Shown in pieces: positions 44,060-53,105 of a stretch of 64,000 bases of DNA. Made by a program: the position numbers and the translations under genes. How positions within the stretch are numbered: position 1 is the stretch's first letter; each line of letters starts with the position of its first letter. Origin of the DNA: Bacillota bacterium. Its GTDB lineage: Bacteria > Bacillota > Clostridia > Lachnospirales > Lachnospiraceae. Where the stretch lies: positions 496,001-560,000 of the forward strand of contig JAEWIZ010000008.1 in the NCBI GenBank assembly GCA_023386815.1, written 5' to 3'. Below the pieces are notes generated by a model that ran no database searches, was not told where the DNA came from, and saw only the letters and a program-made list of their open reading frames with translations.

Positions 44060-46612
44060 ATGTTTCATTTTTATATAAATTATCAGGAATATGAGGCGGA
44101 TGAAAATAGTAACCTGTTAGAATATATGAGAGATACACTGGATATTACCTCAATGAAGAATGGGTGCATGGAAGGCTCCTGTGGAGCTTGCATGGTATTA
44201 CTAAACGGTAAAGCAGTACGTGCCTGTTTACTTACTACCCAGAAGGCGGATGGCAAGGAAATACTTACACTGGAAGGCTTATCCCAGAGGGAGAAGGATG
44301 TATATTCCTGGGCCTTTGCTGAGGCTGGAGCTGTTCAATGCGGTTTTTGTATACCGGGTATGGTAATCAGCGCTAAAGCTTTGCTTGATAACAATCTTAA
44401 TCCGACTCCGTTTGAGGTGAAAAAAGCAATAAAAGGTAATTTATGCCGCTGCACCGGATATGTAAAGATTGAACAGGCAATTCTGCTTGCAGCCCAGTAT
44501 CTGCGGGAAGATAAAAAGATCATTGAAGCAGATATTAACGGCAGAATTGGGGAGCGCAGTCCTCGTCCGGATGCGAAGGGTAAGGTACTGGGGATTGCCA
44601 AGTTTGTAGATGACATGAAGGTTCCTGGAATGGTCTATGGTTCTGCACTTCGTTCCAGATATCCGAGAGCCTTAGTCAAGAGTATTAACAAGGAAAAAGC
44701 CATGGAACACCCGGATTGTGTTTCAATTGTCACAGCAGCTGATGTACCGGGACAAAGATTCATTGGGCATCTTACGCAGGATTGGCCTGCAATGATTGCA
44801 GTAGGTGAAGAAACCAGGTATCCTGGTGATTCCATAGCTCTGATTGCAGCAAGGACAAAGAAAGCACTACAGGAGATTAAGGAGCTGATCGAAGTAGAAT
44901 ATGAAGAACTAATACCCATGCTCTGCGTAGAAGAAGCCTTAGCAGAGGGAGCTGCGCTCATCCACCCGGAGGGCAATATCTACCGACAGGAATTGATTCG
45001 CAGAGGAGACGTGGATGCGGCTCTAGCAGATTCTGCCTTCGTTGTTACAAATACCTATACAACGCCTGCCCAGGAACATGCATTTTTAGAGCCGGAAAGC
45101 GCCCTGGCAGTTCCTAATGGAGATTCTCTGGTGGTATATACAGGCGGCCAAAGTGTATTTGACGAGTACCGTGAGATTGGTCAGCTCCTTGGAATCCCTC
45201 AGGAGAAGCTCCGTATCATAAGTGCCTATGTGGGAGGCGGTTTCGGTGGTAAGGAGGATATGATTGTCCAGCATCATGCGGCTCTCCTTGCCTATCTGTG
45301 TAAAAAGCCGGTTAAGGTGACTCTGACTAGGGAAGAGAGCTTGATGGTTCATCCAAAACGTCATCCCATGCAGATGGAGCTTACAACAGGCTGTGACAAG
45401 GACGGGAAACTAACAGCCATGAGACTTCGATTGCTGGCGGATACAGGTGCCTATGCCTCCCTGGGCGGACCAGTTTTACAGAGGGCTTGCACACATGCAG
45501 CGGGTCCTTATAATTATCAGAATATTGATATCATTGGTACAGCTGTGTATACCAATAATGTACCCTCCGGTGCTTTTCGCGGCTTTGGAGTAACCCAGAG
45601 CATGTTTGCAACGGAATGCAACATTAATCAATTAGCGGAGAAGGTTGGACTTGATCCCTTTGAGATTCGATACCTGAATGCCATCCGTCCCGGACAGTCT
45701 TTGCCGAATGGACAGATTGCTGACGAAGGAACCGGTTTGGTAGAAACCTTAGAAGCTGTAAAAGAAGATTATTATAATCATTATGACTTATCCGGAATTG
45801 CCTGCGGAATCAAAAACTCGGGAGTTGGTGTAGGAAAGCCGGATACAGGCCGGGTTCGACTGAAAATTGTAGATGGTAAGGTTAGTCTAAGAACCAGTGC
45901 TGCCTGTATGGGTCAGGGGATTGCTGCAACCATGAGAGCAATTTGTTGCGAGACCACTGGTTTAAAGGCTTCTCAGGTCGTCGTATCCATGCCCGATACG
46001 AATATAACTCCTAATAGCGGAACCAGTACGGCATCACGGCAGACTGTAATTACAGGTGAAACCACCAGAAGAGTATCCCTACAGCTGAAAGCAGATTTAC
46101 AAGAGCATAGTCTGGCCGAACTGGAGGGACAGGAATATTATGAAGAGTTTGTCGGTATCACCGACCCCATGGGCTGCGATAAACCAAATCCGGTTAGTCA
46201 TCTGACTTATGGTTATGCTACACAGGTTGTGATTCTAAATAAAGAAGGAAGGGTAGCAAAGGTGGTGGCTGCACATGATGTTGGCCGTGCAATTAACCCG
46301 ATTAATGTAGAAGGACAGATTGAAGGTGGTATAGTTATGGGGTTAGGCTATGGACTTTCCGAAAATCCTAGGATTGTAAATGGCAAGCCTACAGCGAAAT
46401 ACGGTACGCTTGGACTTTTCCGGGCTACGGAGGTTCCTGAGATTAAGACAATACTAATCGAAAAAAACAAGGCAGAGTTAGCTTACGGAGCCAAAGGTAT
46501 CGGTGAAATACCTTTAATTCCTACATCACCTGCGGCTCAGGCTGCCTATTATAAGTTTGATGGTAAATTCAGAAGATCCCTTCCACTTGAGGACACACCA
46601 TATTCAAAATAG
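44060..46612 (+). CDS. xdh: fused xanthine dehydrogenase, probable selenium-dependent type
   Basis: An 850-residue enzyme hydroxylating a purine such as xanthine or hypoxanthine. The N-terminal 150 residues are the two [2Fe-2S] domains (GCMEGSCGACMV with a later C; QCGFCIPGM and NLCRCTGY). The rest is the molybdopterin part (YVGGGFGGKED, GAFRGFGVTQ, CMGQGIAAT) with catalytic Glu in GAKGIGEIP. No FAD subunit is fused or encoded nearby, so electrons must leave from the iron-sulfur domain to an unknown acceptor. Size, fusion and the ssnA, hyuA and MocA-like neighbours match the clostridial selenium-dependent xanthine dehydrogenase family. Selenium there is a labile ligand and not selenocysteine, so this cannot be seen directly. 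Terminator at 46660. Confidence 0.88.
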   Translation: MFHFYINYQEYEADENSNLLEYMRDTLDITSMKNGCMEGSCGACMVLLNGKAVRACLLTTQKADGKEILTLEGLSQREKDVYSWAFAEAGAVQCGFCIPGMVISAKALLDNNLNPTPFEVKKAIKGNLCRCTGYVKIEQAILLAAQYLREDKKIIEADINGRIGERSPRPDAKGKVLGIAKFVDDMKVPGMVYGSALRSRYPRALVKSINKEKAMEHPDCVSIVTAADVPGQRFIGHLTQDWPAMIAVGEETRYPGDSIALIAARTKKALQEIKELIEVEYEELIPMLCVEEALAEGAALIHPEGNIYRQELIRRGDVDAALADSAFVVTNTYTTPAQEHAFLEPESALAVPNGDSLVVYTGGQSVFDEYREIGQLLGIPQEKLRIISAYVGGGFGGKEDMIVQHHAALLAYLCKKPVKVTLTREESLMVHPKRHPMQMELTTGCDKDGKLTAMRLRLLADTGAYASLGGPVLQRACTHAAGPYNYQNIDIIGTAVYTNNVPSGAFRGFGVTQSMFATECNINQLAEKVGLDPFEIRYLNAIRPGQSLPNGQIADEGTGLVETLEAVKEDYYNHYDLSGIACGIKNSGVGVGKPDTGRVRLKIVDGKVSLRTSAACMGQGIAATMRAICCETTGLKASQVVVSMPDTNITPNSGTSTASRQTVITGETTRRVSLQLKADLQEHSLAELEGQEYYEEFVGITDPMGCDKPNPVSHLTYGYATQVVILNKEGRVAKVVAAHDVGRAINPINVEGQIEGGIVMGLGYGLSENPRIVNGKPTAKYGTLGLFRATEVPEIKTILIEKNKAELAYGAKGIGEIPLIPTSPAAQAAYYKFDGKFRRSLPLEDTPYSK

Positions 46613-46659
46613 AGATAGAATCGGAGGCGTTTTGACTTCTCAATAAGAGTCATTATTCC

Positions 46660-46696
46660 AAAAAGGCATGCTATGACTGTGTAGTATGCCTTTTTT
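46660..46696 (+). terminator. terminator of the purine/molybdenum cluster
   Basis: AAAAAGGCAT with CTA (46660-46673) pairs with TAGTATGCCTTTTTT (46682-46696), one base bulged; the right arm ends in six T. Confidence 0.8.
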
Positions 46697-46775
46697 ATCT
46701 TTCCTAAAAACTAAATAAAACAGTAGAATTGTGCATGTGTCTTATTACAAAAATGTAATAGAATTGAGGGAAAAG

Positions 46776-48236
46776 ATGACTTATTTTGATAATGATGTTC
46801 AACAATTAAAATATGAGGTGCTCAGTGAGATAGCCAAGCTTGCTTTTGAGAATTCACTGACCGCAGAAAATCTATTAGATGTAGCAGCTACCATTGTTCC
46901 GGAAGGAAAAGCGAGAATGCGATGCTGTATTTATAAAGAAAGAGCGATTGTCAATGAACGCATAAAACTGGCATTAGGTGGAGATCCGCAGAAGCCAAAC
47001 ATGGTTGAGGTGCTAAAGATTGCCTGTGATGAATGTCCCGTAGATGGAATTCAGGTAACTCAGTCCTGCCGCGGATGTATCGCACATAAATGTGTTAATG
47101 CCTGTCCCAAGGATGCCATTACGATTGTGGATCGTCGTGCAGTAATCGATAAAAGCAAATGCGTGGAGTGCGGTAAATGTGTCGCTGTCTGTTCCTATAG
47201 CGCAATTGTGAAGCATACTCGTCCCTGTGTTAATGCATGTAAAGTGAATGCCATTTCCATTGATAAAGATTCTAAAAAAGCGATAATTAAAGATGAGAAA
47301 TGTATTTCCTGTGGAGCCTGTGTGTATCATTGCCCCTTTGGAGCCATCATGGACAAGTCTTATATCACTCAAGCGATTCGCATGATTCGTGAGTCAGATC
47401 ATAATCAGGTGTTTAAAATATATGCTGTGGTTGCACCCTCTCTTGTAAGCCAATATGCAAGTAATCAGGAGATTACAATGGGAAAAGTGGTAGCAGCGAT
47501 GAAGCAGATTGGATTTCACTGTGTCGTTGAGGCAGCCCTTGGAGCGGATATGGTAGCATCCATGGAAGCGTTGGAGCTAGTGGAAAAGGGCTTTTTAACC
47601 TCCTCCTGTTGTCCGGCCTTTGTAAAGTATATCCGTAAAAATTACCCTGCGGTTGCAGATAACATTTCGCACAACCTCTCACCAATGGCACAGATTGCTA
47701 AAATTTTAAAACAGAATGATCCAAATAGTAAGGTGGTATTTTTTGGACCCTGTGTGGCGAAAAAGGCAGAGCGTCAAAATGAGAATGTCAGGGATTATGT
47801 GGATTGTGTTCTTACCTTTGAGGAGATGCAGGCAATGTTTAATGCAAAAAATATAGAGCTGGAAGCAATGGAGGAAGAGCCTCTTGATAATGCCTCTTAC
47901 TTTGGACGCATCTTTGCCCGCTCAGGAGGCTTATCTGCTGCGGTAGAGCAGGCACTTACAGAACAAAAGGTGTCTCCGGAACAGTTTACCTGTAAGCCGT
48001 TGATCTGCAATGGTATTTCAGAATGTAAGACAGCTCTTTTAAAGGCAAGCAAGGGATTGCTTTCGGAGAACTTTATTGAAGGTATGATATGTGAGGGAGG
48101 CTGTATCGGCGGACCGGCCAGCCTGTCCCATAGCTCCAAGGATAAAAATCTGGTAGATAACTATGGGCATCAGGCAATCGAGAAGACGATTTCGGATGCG
48201 ATTGCTGTCTTTGATCAGGATGTTAAATTAATTTAG
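46776..48236 (+). CDS. group-B-like monomeric [FeFe] hydrogenase
   Basis: A 486-residue iron-only hydrogenase homologue. The N-terminal part (to about 210) holds several [4Fe-4S] sites (CRGCIAHKCVNACP, CVECGKCVAVC, CVNACK and CISCGACVYHCP). The H-cluster domain has SSCCPAF (C278, C279), GPCVAKK (C326) and GMICEGGCIGGPAS (C439, C443). The Ala-Phe after SCCP, Gly in place of Met before PC, and GGPA in place of GGGQ separate it from group A enzymes such as the one at 3674 and fit group B. There is no [2Fe-2S] or His-ligated domain and no NAD-binding partner, so ferredoxin is the likely partner. ATG 46776 behind GAGGGAAAAG is preferred to GTG 46731. It follows xdh directly, after a terminator. 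Confidence 0.85.
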   Translation: MTYFDNDVQQLKYEVLSEIAKLAFENSLTAENLLDVAATIVPEGKARMRCCIYKERAIVNERIKLALGGDPQKPNMVEVLKIACDECPVDGIQVTQSCRGCIAHKCVNACPKDAITIVDRRAVIDKSKCVECGKCVAVCSYSAIVKHTRPCVNACKVNAISIDKDSKKAIIKDEKCISCGACVYHCPFGAIMDKSYITQAIRMIRESDHNQVFKIYAVVAPSLVSQYASNQEITMGKVVAAMKQIGFHCVVEAALGADMVASMEALELVEKGFLTSSCCPAFVKYIRKNYPAVADNISHNLSPMAQIAKILKQNDPNSKVVFFGPCVAKKAERQNENVRDYVDCVLTFEEMQAMFNAKNIELEAMEEEPLDNASYFGRIFARSGGLSAAVEQALTEQKVSPEQFTCKPLICNGISECKTALLKASKGLLSENFIEGMICEGGCIGGPASLSHSSKDKNLVDNYGHQAIEKTISDAIAVFDQDVKLI

Positions 48237-48403
48237 TCTAAGTGTATTATATATTAATGTTAAATAAATTAATGTTAAATTTTTTAAGCCTAATTTGAAT
48301 TATGTAATTTGGATATTAAGAGCATGAATAGTATAAGAAATTTACAAAAAACATTATATTATGAAATATAGAATGTAAAAATCCTCGAAATATGCTAATC
48401 TTA

Positions 48404-48455
48404 AGATACCTTAAAGTGATTGAATATTAAAATTACTTTAAGGTATCTGTTTTAT
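48404..48455 (+). terminator. terminator after group-B-like hydrogenase
   Basis: AGATACCTTAAAGT (48404-48417) pairs perfectly with ACTTTAAGGTATCT (48435-48448), then GTTTTATT. It lies about 170 bases after the stop. Of the rest of the 48237-48638 gap, only an AT-rich stretch and the small palindrome AAATCAGC/GCTGATTT near 48470 are noted. Confidence 0.75.
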
Positions 48456-48638
48456 TCCTAACAAGTAAATCAGCTCGCTGATTTCGATTATCGGATAAAT
48501 GATTATTGCATAAGGGATTATAGAGTGAAGGTGCGAGAATAGATATACAGGTATCATAGTAAATACGAAATACGTTAGGTAGCTATGACTAGTGGAACCT
48601 ATAGTGTTAAGTAACAAGGATTGTGGGGAGGAGAACTT

Positions 48639-50912
48639 TTGAATAATATTCAGTCTGCATTTGATGTATTAAAAAAATATTTTGGGTATGACAGCTTTCG
48701 AAAGGGGCAGGAGAAGCTGGTACAAAGTATCTTGGAAGGACGGGATACTCTTGGAATTATGCCAACCGGAGCAGGAAAATCCATCTGTTATCAGGTACCA
48801 GCCTTGGTTATGGGGGGAATCACCCTAGTAATCTCACCTCTGATTTCTTTAATGAAGGATCAAGTTACTGCTTTGAATCAGGCGGGAGTGCATGCTGCAT
48901 ATATTAATAGTTCGTTAAGTGCGAGGCAGGTCAGCCTTGCGATTGAATATGCCAGACAAGGGCGTTATCAAATTATCTATGTAGCACCAGAGCGGTTGGA
49001 GACTGAAGAGTTCCTCACATTTGCATGTTCTGCGGACATCAGAATGGTTACGGTGGATGAAGCTCATTGTATCTCTGAGTGGGGGCAGGATTTTAGACCA
49101 AGCTATTTAAAAATAGTTCATTTTATACAGCAATTGCCGATACGTCCCATCATTAGTGCATTTACTGCAACAGCAACAAAAGAGGTAATGGAAGATATTG
49201 GATGCGTACTTCGGTTGCAGGAACCTACGATAGAAGTTACCGGGTTTGATCGAGCGAATTTGTATTTTGAGGTTCGGACTCCAAAAGATAAGAATGTGGA
49301 AATTGTTGATTATATCAAGACTCATGAGCAAAATTGTGGAATTATCTACTGTTCCACACGCAGTAGTGTGGATGAATTACAAGAAATTTTACTTCAGAAC
49401 GGGATTGTAGCTGCCAAATACCATGCCGGAATGAGTGATTCGGAACGAAATACAAATCAAGAAGATTTTATCTATGACCGCAAATCAGTGATGATAGCTA
49501 CCAATGCCTTTGGAATGGGAATTGATCGCTCAAATGTCAGGTATGTAATCCATTACAATATGCCAAAGAATATGGAAAGTTATTATCAAGAGGCAGGACG
49601 TGCAGGACGTGATGGAGAACCGGCAGAGTGTATTCTATTCTATGGAGCGCGGGATGTCAAGATAAATCAATTCTTAATTGAAAATGGAAATGACAATACA
49701 CAATTAGATGATGTACAAAGAGATTTAATTAGAGAGCGGGACGAGGAACGTTTAAAAATTATGACCTATTACTGCTTTACCAAAGATTGTCTGCGCGAAT
49801 ATATTTTACGATATTTTGGTGAATCTGGTGAAGGCTTTTGCAATAACTGCTCCAACTGCCTTATGGAGTTCACAGAGCAGGATGTCACAAAAATCAGCCT
49901 GGACATTCTAGCATGTATCCAGGAAAGTGGACAACGGTTTGGTATAAATGTAATTATTGCGACCTTACTGGGTAGAAAGATTGCAAAGCTTACGTCGAAT
50001 CATATGGCAGACAGTAAATATTATGGGCTGTGGTCGTCTGAAGGAGAGACCTATCTTAAGCATGTCATGAACAAGCTGGTTATTGATGGTTATTTATATT
50101 TGACGAATGATAAATATTCGATCGTAAAAATTGATCGTTCTGCTAAGCATTTGCTTGAGGGCACTAGCAAAGTTATAATGAAACTGCCAAAAGACGGCTT
50201 AACAGATTCTGGTGAAAGCTCAAATAAAGCAAAAAGAAAATCAGAGGTGCTAACCTCCAAAGGCTTGGGTCTTTTTGATCGCCTACGCCAGCTAAGAACT
50301 AACTTAGCCAGAGAAGAAGGGGTGCCTCCCTATATAATCTTTTCGGATAAAACCTTAACGGATATGTGTAGGAAACAACCATTTTCCAAGCAGGAGATGT
50401 TAAAAGTGACCGGGGTAGGGGAGCATAAATTTGATAAGTATGGACAAAGCTTCCTGGAGGCAATTAGGGAATATACCAATGGAAACAAAGAGTCCATGAG
50501 CTACGAACAGCCCTCGGTCGAAGTGGAATCAAAGTCTAAAAAGGTACAAAGATTAGGTAAATCAGAATTCTATTTGACGAACGAAATATTAGAAGGAGTG
50601 CTTTTTAAGGAGTTGGTAAGTATCAGTCAATTTGTGGATACACTAAATGCCTTAAGAGATGAGCAAACCATGAAACGACTTACCTCCACTTATTTGACCT
50701 CAAAACTAAAAGAAGAAGGGTATCTAAAAGAACAATATCATCCTTTCCTACATAGAAATGTCACAGTAGCTACCGACAAAGGCTATGAAGTGGGGATTGT
50801 TACAGAAAAGAGAGTAAGTGAAAAAGGAAATGAATATGAAGCCGTAGCATATAACGAAGATGCACAGAAGTTATTATTGACTCTATTACCTATGAAGAAG
50901 GAGCCGGAATAA
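48639..50912 (+). CDS. recQ: RecQ-family ATP-dependent DNA helicase
   Basis: A 757-residue 3'-5' helicase for recombination and repair. Motif I GIMPTGAGKS, motif II VDEAHCIS, motif III SAFTATAT, motif VI QEAGRAGRDG; the zinc site has four Cys (TKDC, FCNNC, SNC); a winged-helix RQC region follows and an HRDC domain lies around 545-620 (EEGVPPYIIFSDKTL). About 110 further residues (from about 645) form an extra helical and beta-rich C-terminal region, not in short RecQ proteins. TTG 48639 after GGGGAGGAG is taken as start. It stands alone between two terminators. Confidence 0.93.
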   Translation: MNNIQSAFDVLKKYFGYDSFRKGQEKLVQSILEGRDTLGIMPTGAGKSICYQVPALVMGGITLVISPLISLMKDQVTALNQAGVHAAYINSSLSARQVSLAIEYARQGRYQIIYVAPERLETEEFLTFACSADIRMVTVDEAHCISEWGQDFRPSYLKIVHFIQQLPIRPIISAFTATATKEVMEDIGCVLRLQEPTIEVTGFDRANLYFEVRTPKDKNVEIVDYIKTHEQNCGIIYCSTRSSVDELQEILLQNGIVAAKYHAGMSDSERNTNQEDFIYDRKSVMIATNAFGMGIDRSNVRYVIHYNMPKNMESYYQEAGRAGRDGEPAECILFYGARDVKINQFLIENGNDNTQLDDVQRDLIRERDEERLKIMTYYCFTKDCLREYILRYFGESGEGFCNNCSNCLMEFTEQDVTKISLDILACIQESGQRFGINVIIATLLGRKIAKLTSNHMADSKYYGLWSSEGETYLKHVMNKLVIDGYLYLTNDKYSIVKIDRSAKHLLEGTSKVIMKLPKDGLTDSGESSNKAKRKSEVLTSKGLGLFDRLRQLRTNLAREEGVPPYIIFSDKTLTDMCRKQPFSKQEMLKVTGVGEHKFDKYGQSFLEAIREYTNGNKESMSYEQPSVEVESKSKKVQRLGKSEFYLTNEILEGVLFKELVSISQFVDTLNALRDEQTMKRLTSTYLTSKLKEEGYLKEQYHPFLHRNVTVATDKGYEVGIVTEKRVSEKGNEYEAVAYNEDAQKLLLTLLPMKKEPE

Positions 50913-50968
50913 CCTATGGCTTAAGTTTGTAAGAATTTGAATATACCAATAAAACGATGGAAAAGAGC

Positions 50969-51005
50969 GAAAGCTTACAATCTAGGAATGATTGTAAGCT
51001 TTTGT
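50969..51005 (+). terminator. terminator after recQ
   Basis: AAAGCTTACAATC (50970-50982) pairs perfectly with GATTGTAAGCTTT (50990-51002), followed by a short T stretch. Confidence 0.8.
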
Positions 51006-51104
51006 ACTAATTGTATAATCAACTTTTGTTTTCTGTGCATATAGTTAGCAAAAATAACCTTTAATTTATATAAAATGTATAAAAATTTTACATATATTTT
51101 ATAC

Positions 51105-51132
51105 TTTACAATTTAAAAATTAGGAGTATAAT
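51105..51132 (+). promoter_or_regulatory. promoter of the rnf operon
   Basis: TTTACA (51105-51110), 16 bases, TATAAT (51127-51132). A leader of about 200 bases follows before the first gene and contains a full terminator (51231). Confidence 0.65.
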
Positions 51133-51138
51133 AGGTCT

Positions 51139-51278
51139 GTCGACAAAATCTACTATGATTTTTGTTCGGACTTCATAAAAGAGGGTTTGACCCCGTAATA
51201 ATTAAGATTGATTAAGAATGCGTGATTGAGCCATCCAGGTTTTGTTGACTAAAGTTAACAAGCTTGGATGGTTTTTTG
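51139..51278 (+). terminator. structured rnf leader ending in a terminator, possible attenuator
   Basis: At its 3' end CCATCCA (51231-51237) pairs with TGGATGG (51265-51271) around an inner stem TTGTTGAC/GTTAACAA, followed by TTTTTT. Upstream, a small stem GGGT/ACCC lies at 51183-51194. The terminator stands between the promoter at 51105 and the first gene, so rnf expression requires read-through or antitermination. No known riboswitch class was recognised. Only the terminator part is firm. Confidence 0.6.
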
Positions 51279-51340
51279 TTGTCATTATTTTAACAAACAA
51301 AATGGTGAAATAATCCAATGCTAGGGAAAGGAAGATGTTA

Positions 51341-51754
51341 ATGAAAGAGACGATTGAATGTATGGTAGTTGATGTTGGAAAGGACTGTGTAAAGGCAAGA
51401 GCGAAATTACACGGTGATTGTAGCAGCTGTGGCCTTTGTGAAGGCAGTAATGCTGTCTATTATGAAGCAATTAATAAAGCAGGTGCAAAATGCGGACAGA
51501 GTGTACTATTGGAGGTGGAGAAGCAAAGCGTTTTGAAAGTAGCTTTTCTTGTGTTTGTTTTACCGCTTTTGACCGTTGGAATTGCTTCTGCCGTAGGGAT
51601 ATCAATAGCAAATTATCTGCATGTATCAAGCATCATATCAGCCATCATTTTGAGTGTGATAGCTCTTGTACCGACCATTCGATACATTAGAATTTATGAT
51701 ACTAAGGTACAGGGAAAATCAAGCACACCAGTGATTACAAAAATACTAGGCTGA
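51341..51754 (+). CDS. RseC/SoxR-reducing family membrane protein
   Basis: A 137-residue protein with an N-terminal cysteine motif (CSSCGLCEG, plus an earlier C) and two hydrophobic helices at about 65-85 and 92-112. This is the RseC_MucC family, in E. coli linked to the Rsx (Rnf) complex that keeps SoxR reduced. ATG 51341 has AAAGGAAG at proper distance; ATG 51335 is too close. It is first in the rnf transcript, 13 bases before rnfC. Function here is probably linked to Rnf assembly or electron output, which is inference. Confidence 0.82.
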   Translation: MKETIECMVVDVGKDCVKARAKLHGDCSSCGLCEGSNAVYYEAINKAGAKCGQSVLLEVEKQSVLKVAFLVFVLPLLTVGIASAVGISIANYLHVSSIISAIILSVIALVPTIRYIRIYDTKVQGKSSTPVITKILG

Positions 51755-51767
51755 GGAGGAATATGAC

Positions 51768-53102
51768 TTGATCTCAAAGAGAATTAAATGGGGTATCCAT
51801 CCTGATACCAAGAAGGCTGCTACATCCGGTAAGGCAATTGAAACTCCGCAGTTACCGGGACAAGTTACTATTCCGGTAAGACAACATATCGGAGCTCCTG
51901 CAATTCCGCTTGTGAAAAAAGGAGATTGTGTAAAAAAAGGACAGTTGATTGCGAAGACAGATGCACCGGTTTCAAGCTATATCCATGCATCCATATCCGG
52001 GAAGGTTATAGATGTGGGAGAAAAGCCCCATCCTGGTTACGGAGAAGGACTCGCTATTGTGATTGAGAATGATGGACTGGATGAATGGGAAGAAGGACTT
52101 CTCATCGAGAGAGACTGGAAGGCATTAAGTAATACGGAGATTATAGAAATTATTAGAAATGCGGGAATTGTTGGCATGGGTGGAGCTGCCTTTCCCTCAC
52201 ATATCAAATTAAATCCACCAAAGGAAAAGCCTGTAGACACACTTATCATTAACGCGGCAGAATGTGAACCGTTTCTTACGGTAGATCACCGTGTAATATT
52301 AGAATACACTGATAGAATTGTAGTTGGCATACAGATCTTACAAAAGCTGTTAAACGTTGAAAATGTAATAATCGGTATCGAAGACAATAAGATGGATGCC
52401 GTTTTAAAATTGAAAGAAGCTTTTTCCAAAACTAATGTGCGAGTTGAAGCCATTCAAACCAGATACCCACAAGGTGCGGAAAAGATGATTATACAGACCC
52501 TGACCGGAAGAGAAGTCGAGCCTGGTAAGCTTCCATTAGATATCGGAGTTATTGTACAAAACGTATCCACCGTTGTTGCAGTCTGTGATGCTGTAACAAA
52601 AGGGATACCATTAATAGAACGTGTTGTTACCTTAAGCGGAAAATCACTGAAGGAGCCTAAGAACCTGTTACTTAGAATTGGAACTACCTTTGCGGATGCG
52701 ATTGAACTCAGCGGTGGATTAAAGAAAAACCCGACAAGAGTTATTATGGGCGGACCTATGATGGGTATTAGCCAATATACAACTCAGGTTCCGGTAATCA
52801 AAGGTACCAGTGGTATTCTTGCACTTAGCAAGAATGACGTGAATGCAGGAGTGGAAAGTGCCTGTCTCCATTGCGGAAAATGTGTGGATGTCTGTCCAAT
52901 GGGGTTGAACCCAAGCATGTTAAGCATCTTAGGTGAAAAGGAATTGATTGATGAGGCGTTGAAAGACTATGGCATTCTAAACTGTATTGAATGCGGCTCC
53001 TGCAGCTATACCTGCCCGTCAAAACGAAAAATTGTTCATTACATCAAGTATACAAAAAAATTACTGAATGATCAGGCTGCGAAAGCAAAAGGAGGCAAAT
53101 AA
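51768..53102 (+). CDS. rnfC: Rnf complex subunit C (NADH-binding)
   Basis: A 444-residue peripheral subunit of the ferredoxin:NAD+ oxidoreductase at the cytoplasmic membrane. N-terminal barrel-sandwich region (residues 30-110), NuoF-like NADH/FMN domain with VGMGGAAFPSHIK and NAAECEPFLTVDH, SLBB region, and two [4Fe-4S] motifs (CLHCGKCVDVCPMG and CIECGSCSYTCPSK). TTG 51768 is the start, eight bases behind AGGAGG; the ATG just before it runs into TGA. Gene order rnfCDGEAB is the clostridial one. Confidence 0.94.
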   Translation: MISKRIKWGIHPDTKKAATSGKAIETPQLPGQVTIPVRQHIGAPAIPLVKKGDCVKKGQLIAKTDAPVSSYIHASISGKVIDVGEKPHPGYGEGLAIVIENDGLDEWEEGLLIERDWKALSNTEIIEIIRNAGIVGMGGAAFPSHIKLNPPKEKPVDTLIINAAECEPFLTVDHRVILEYTDRIVVGIQILQKLLNVENVIIGIEDNKMDAVLKLKEAFSKTNVRVEAIQTRYPQGAEKMIIQTLTGREVEPGKLPLDIGVIVQNVSTVVAVCDAVTKGIPLIERVVTLSGKSLKEPKNLLLRIGTTFADAIELSGGLKKNPTRVIMGGPMMGISQYTTQVPVIKGTSGILALSKNDVNAGVESACLHCGKCVDVCPMGLNPSMLSILGEKELIDEALKDYGILNCIECGSCSYTCPSKRKIVHYIKYTKKLLNDQAAKAKGGK

Positions 53103-53105
53103 GCT

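Noticed and set aside
44060..46612. Selenocysteine codon in the Se-type xanthine dehydrogenase or hydrogenases
   Set aside because: No in-frame TGA interrupts these genes; selenium in this family is a labile non-protein ligand.
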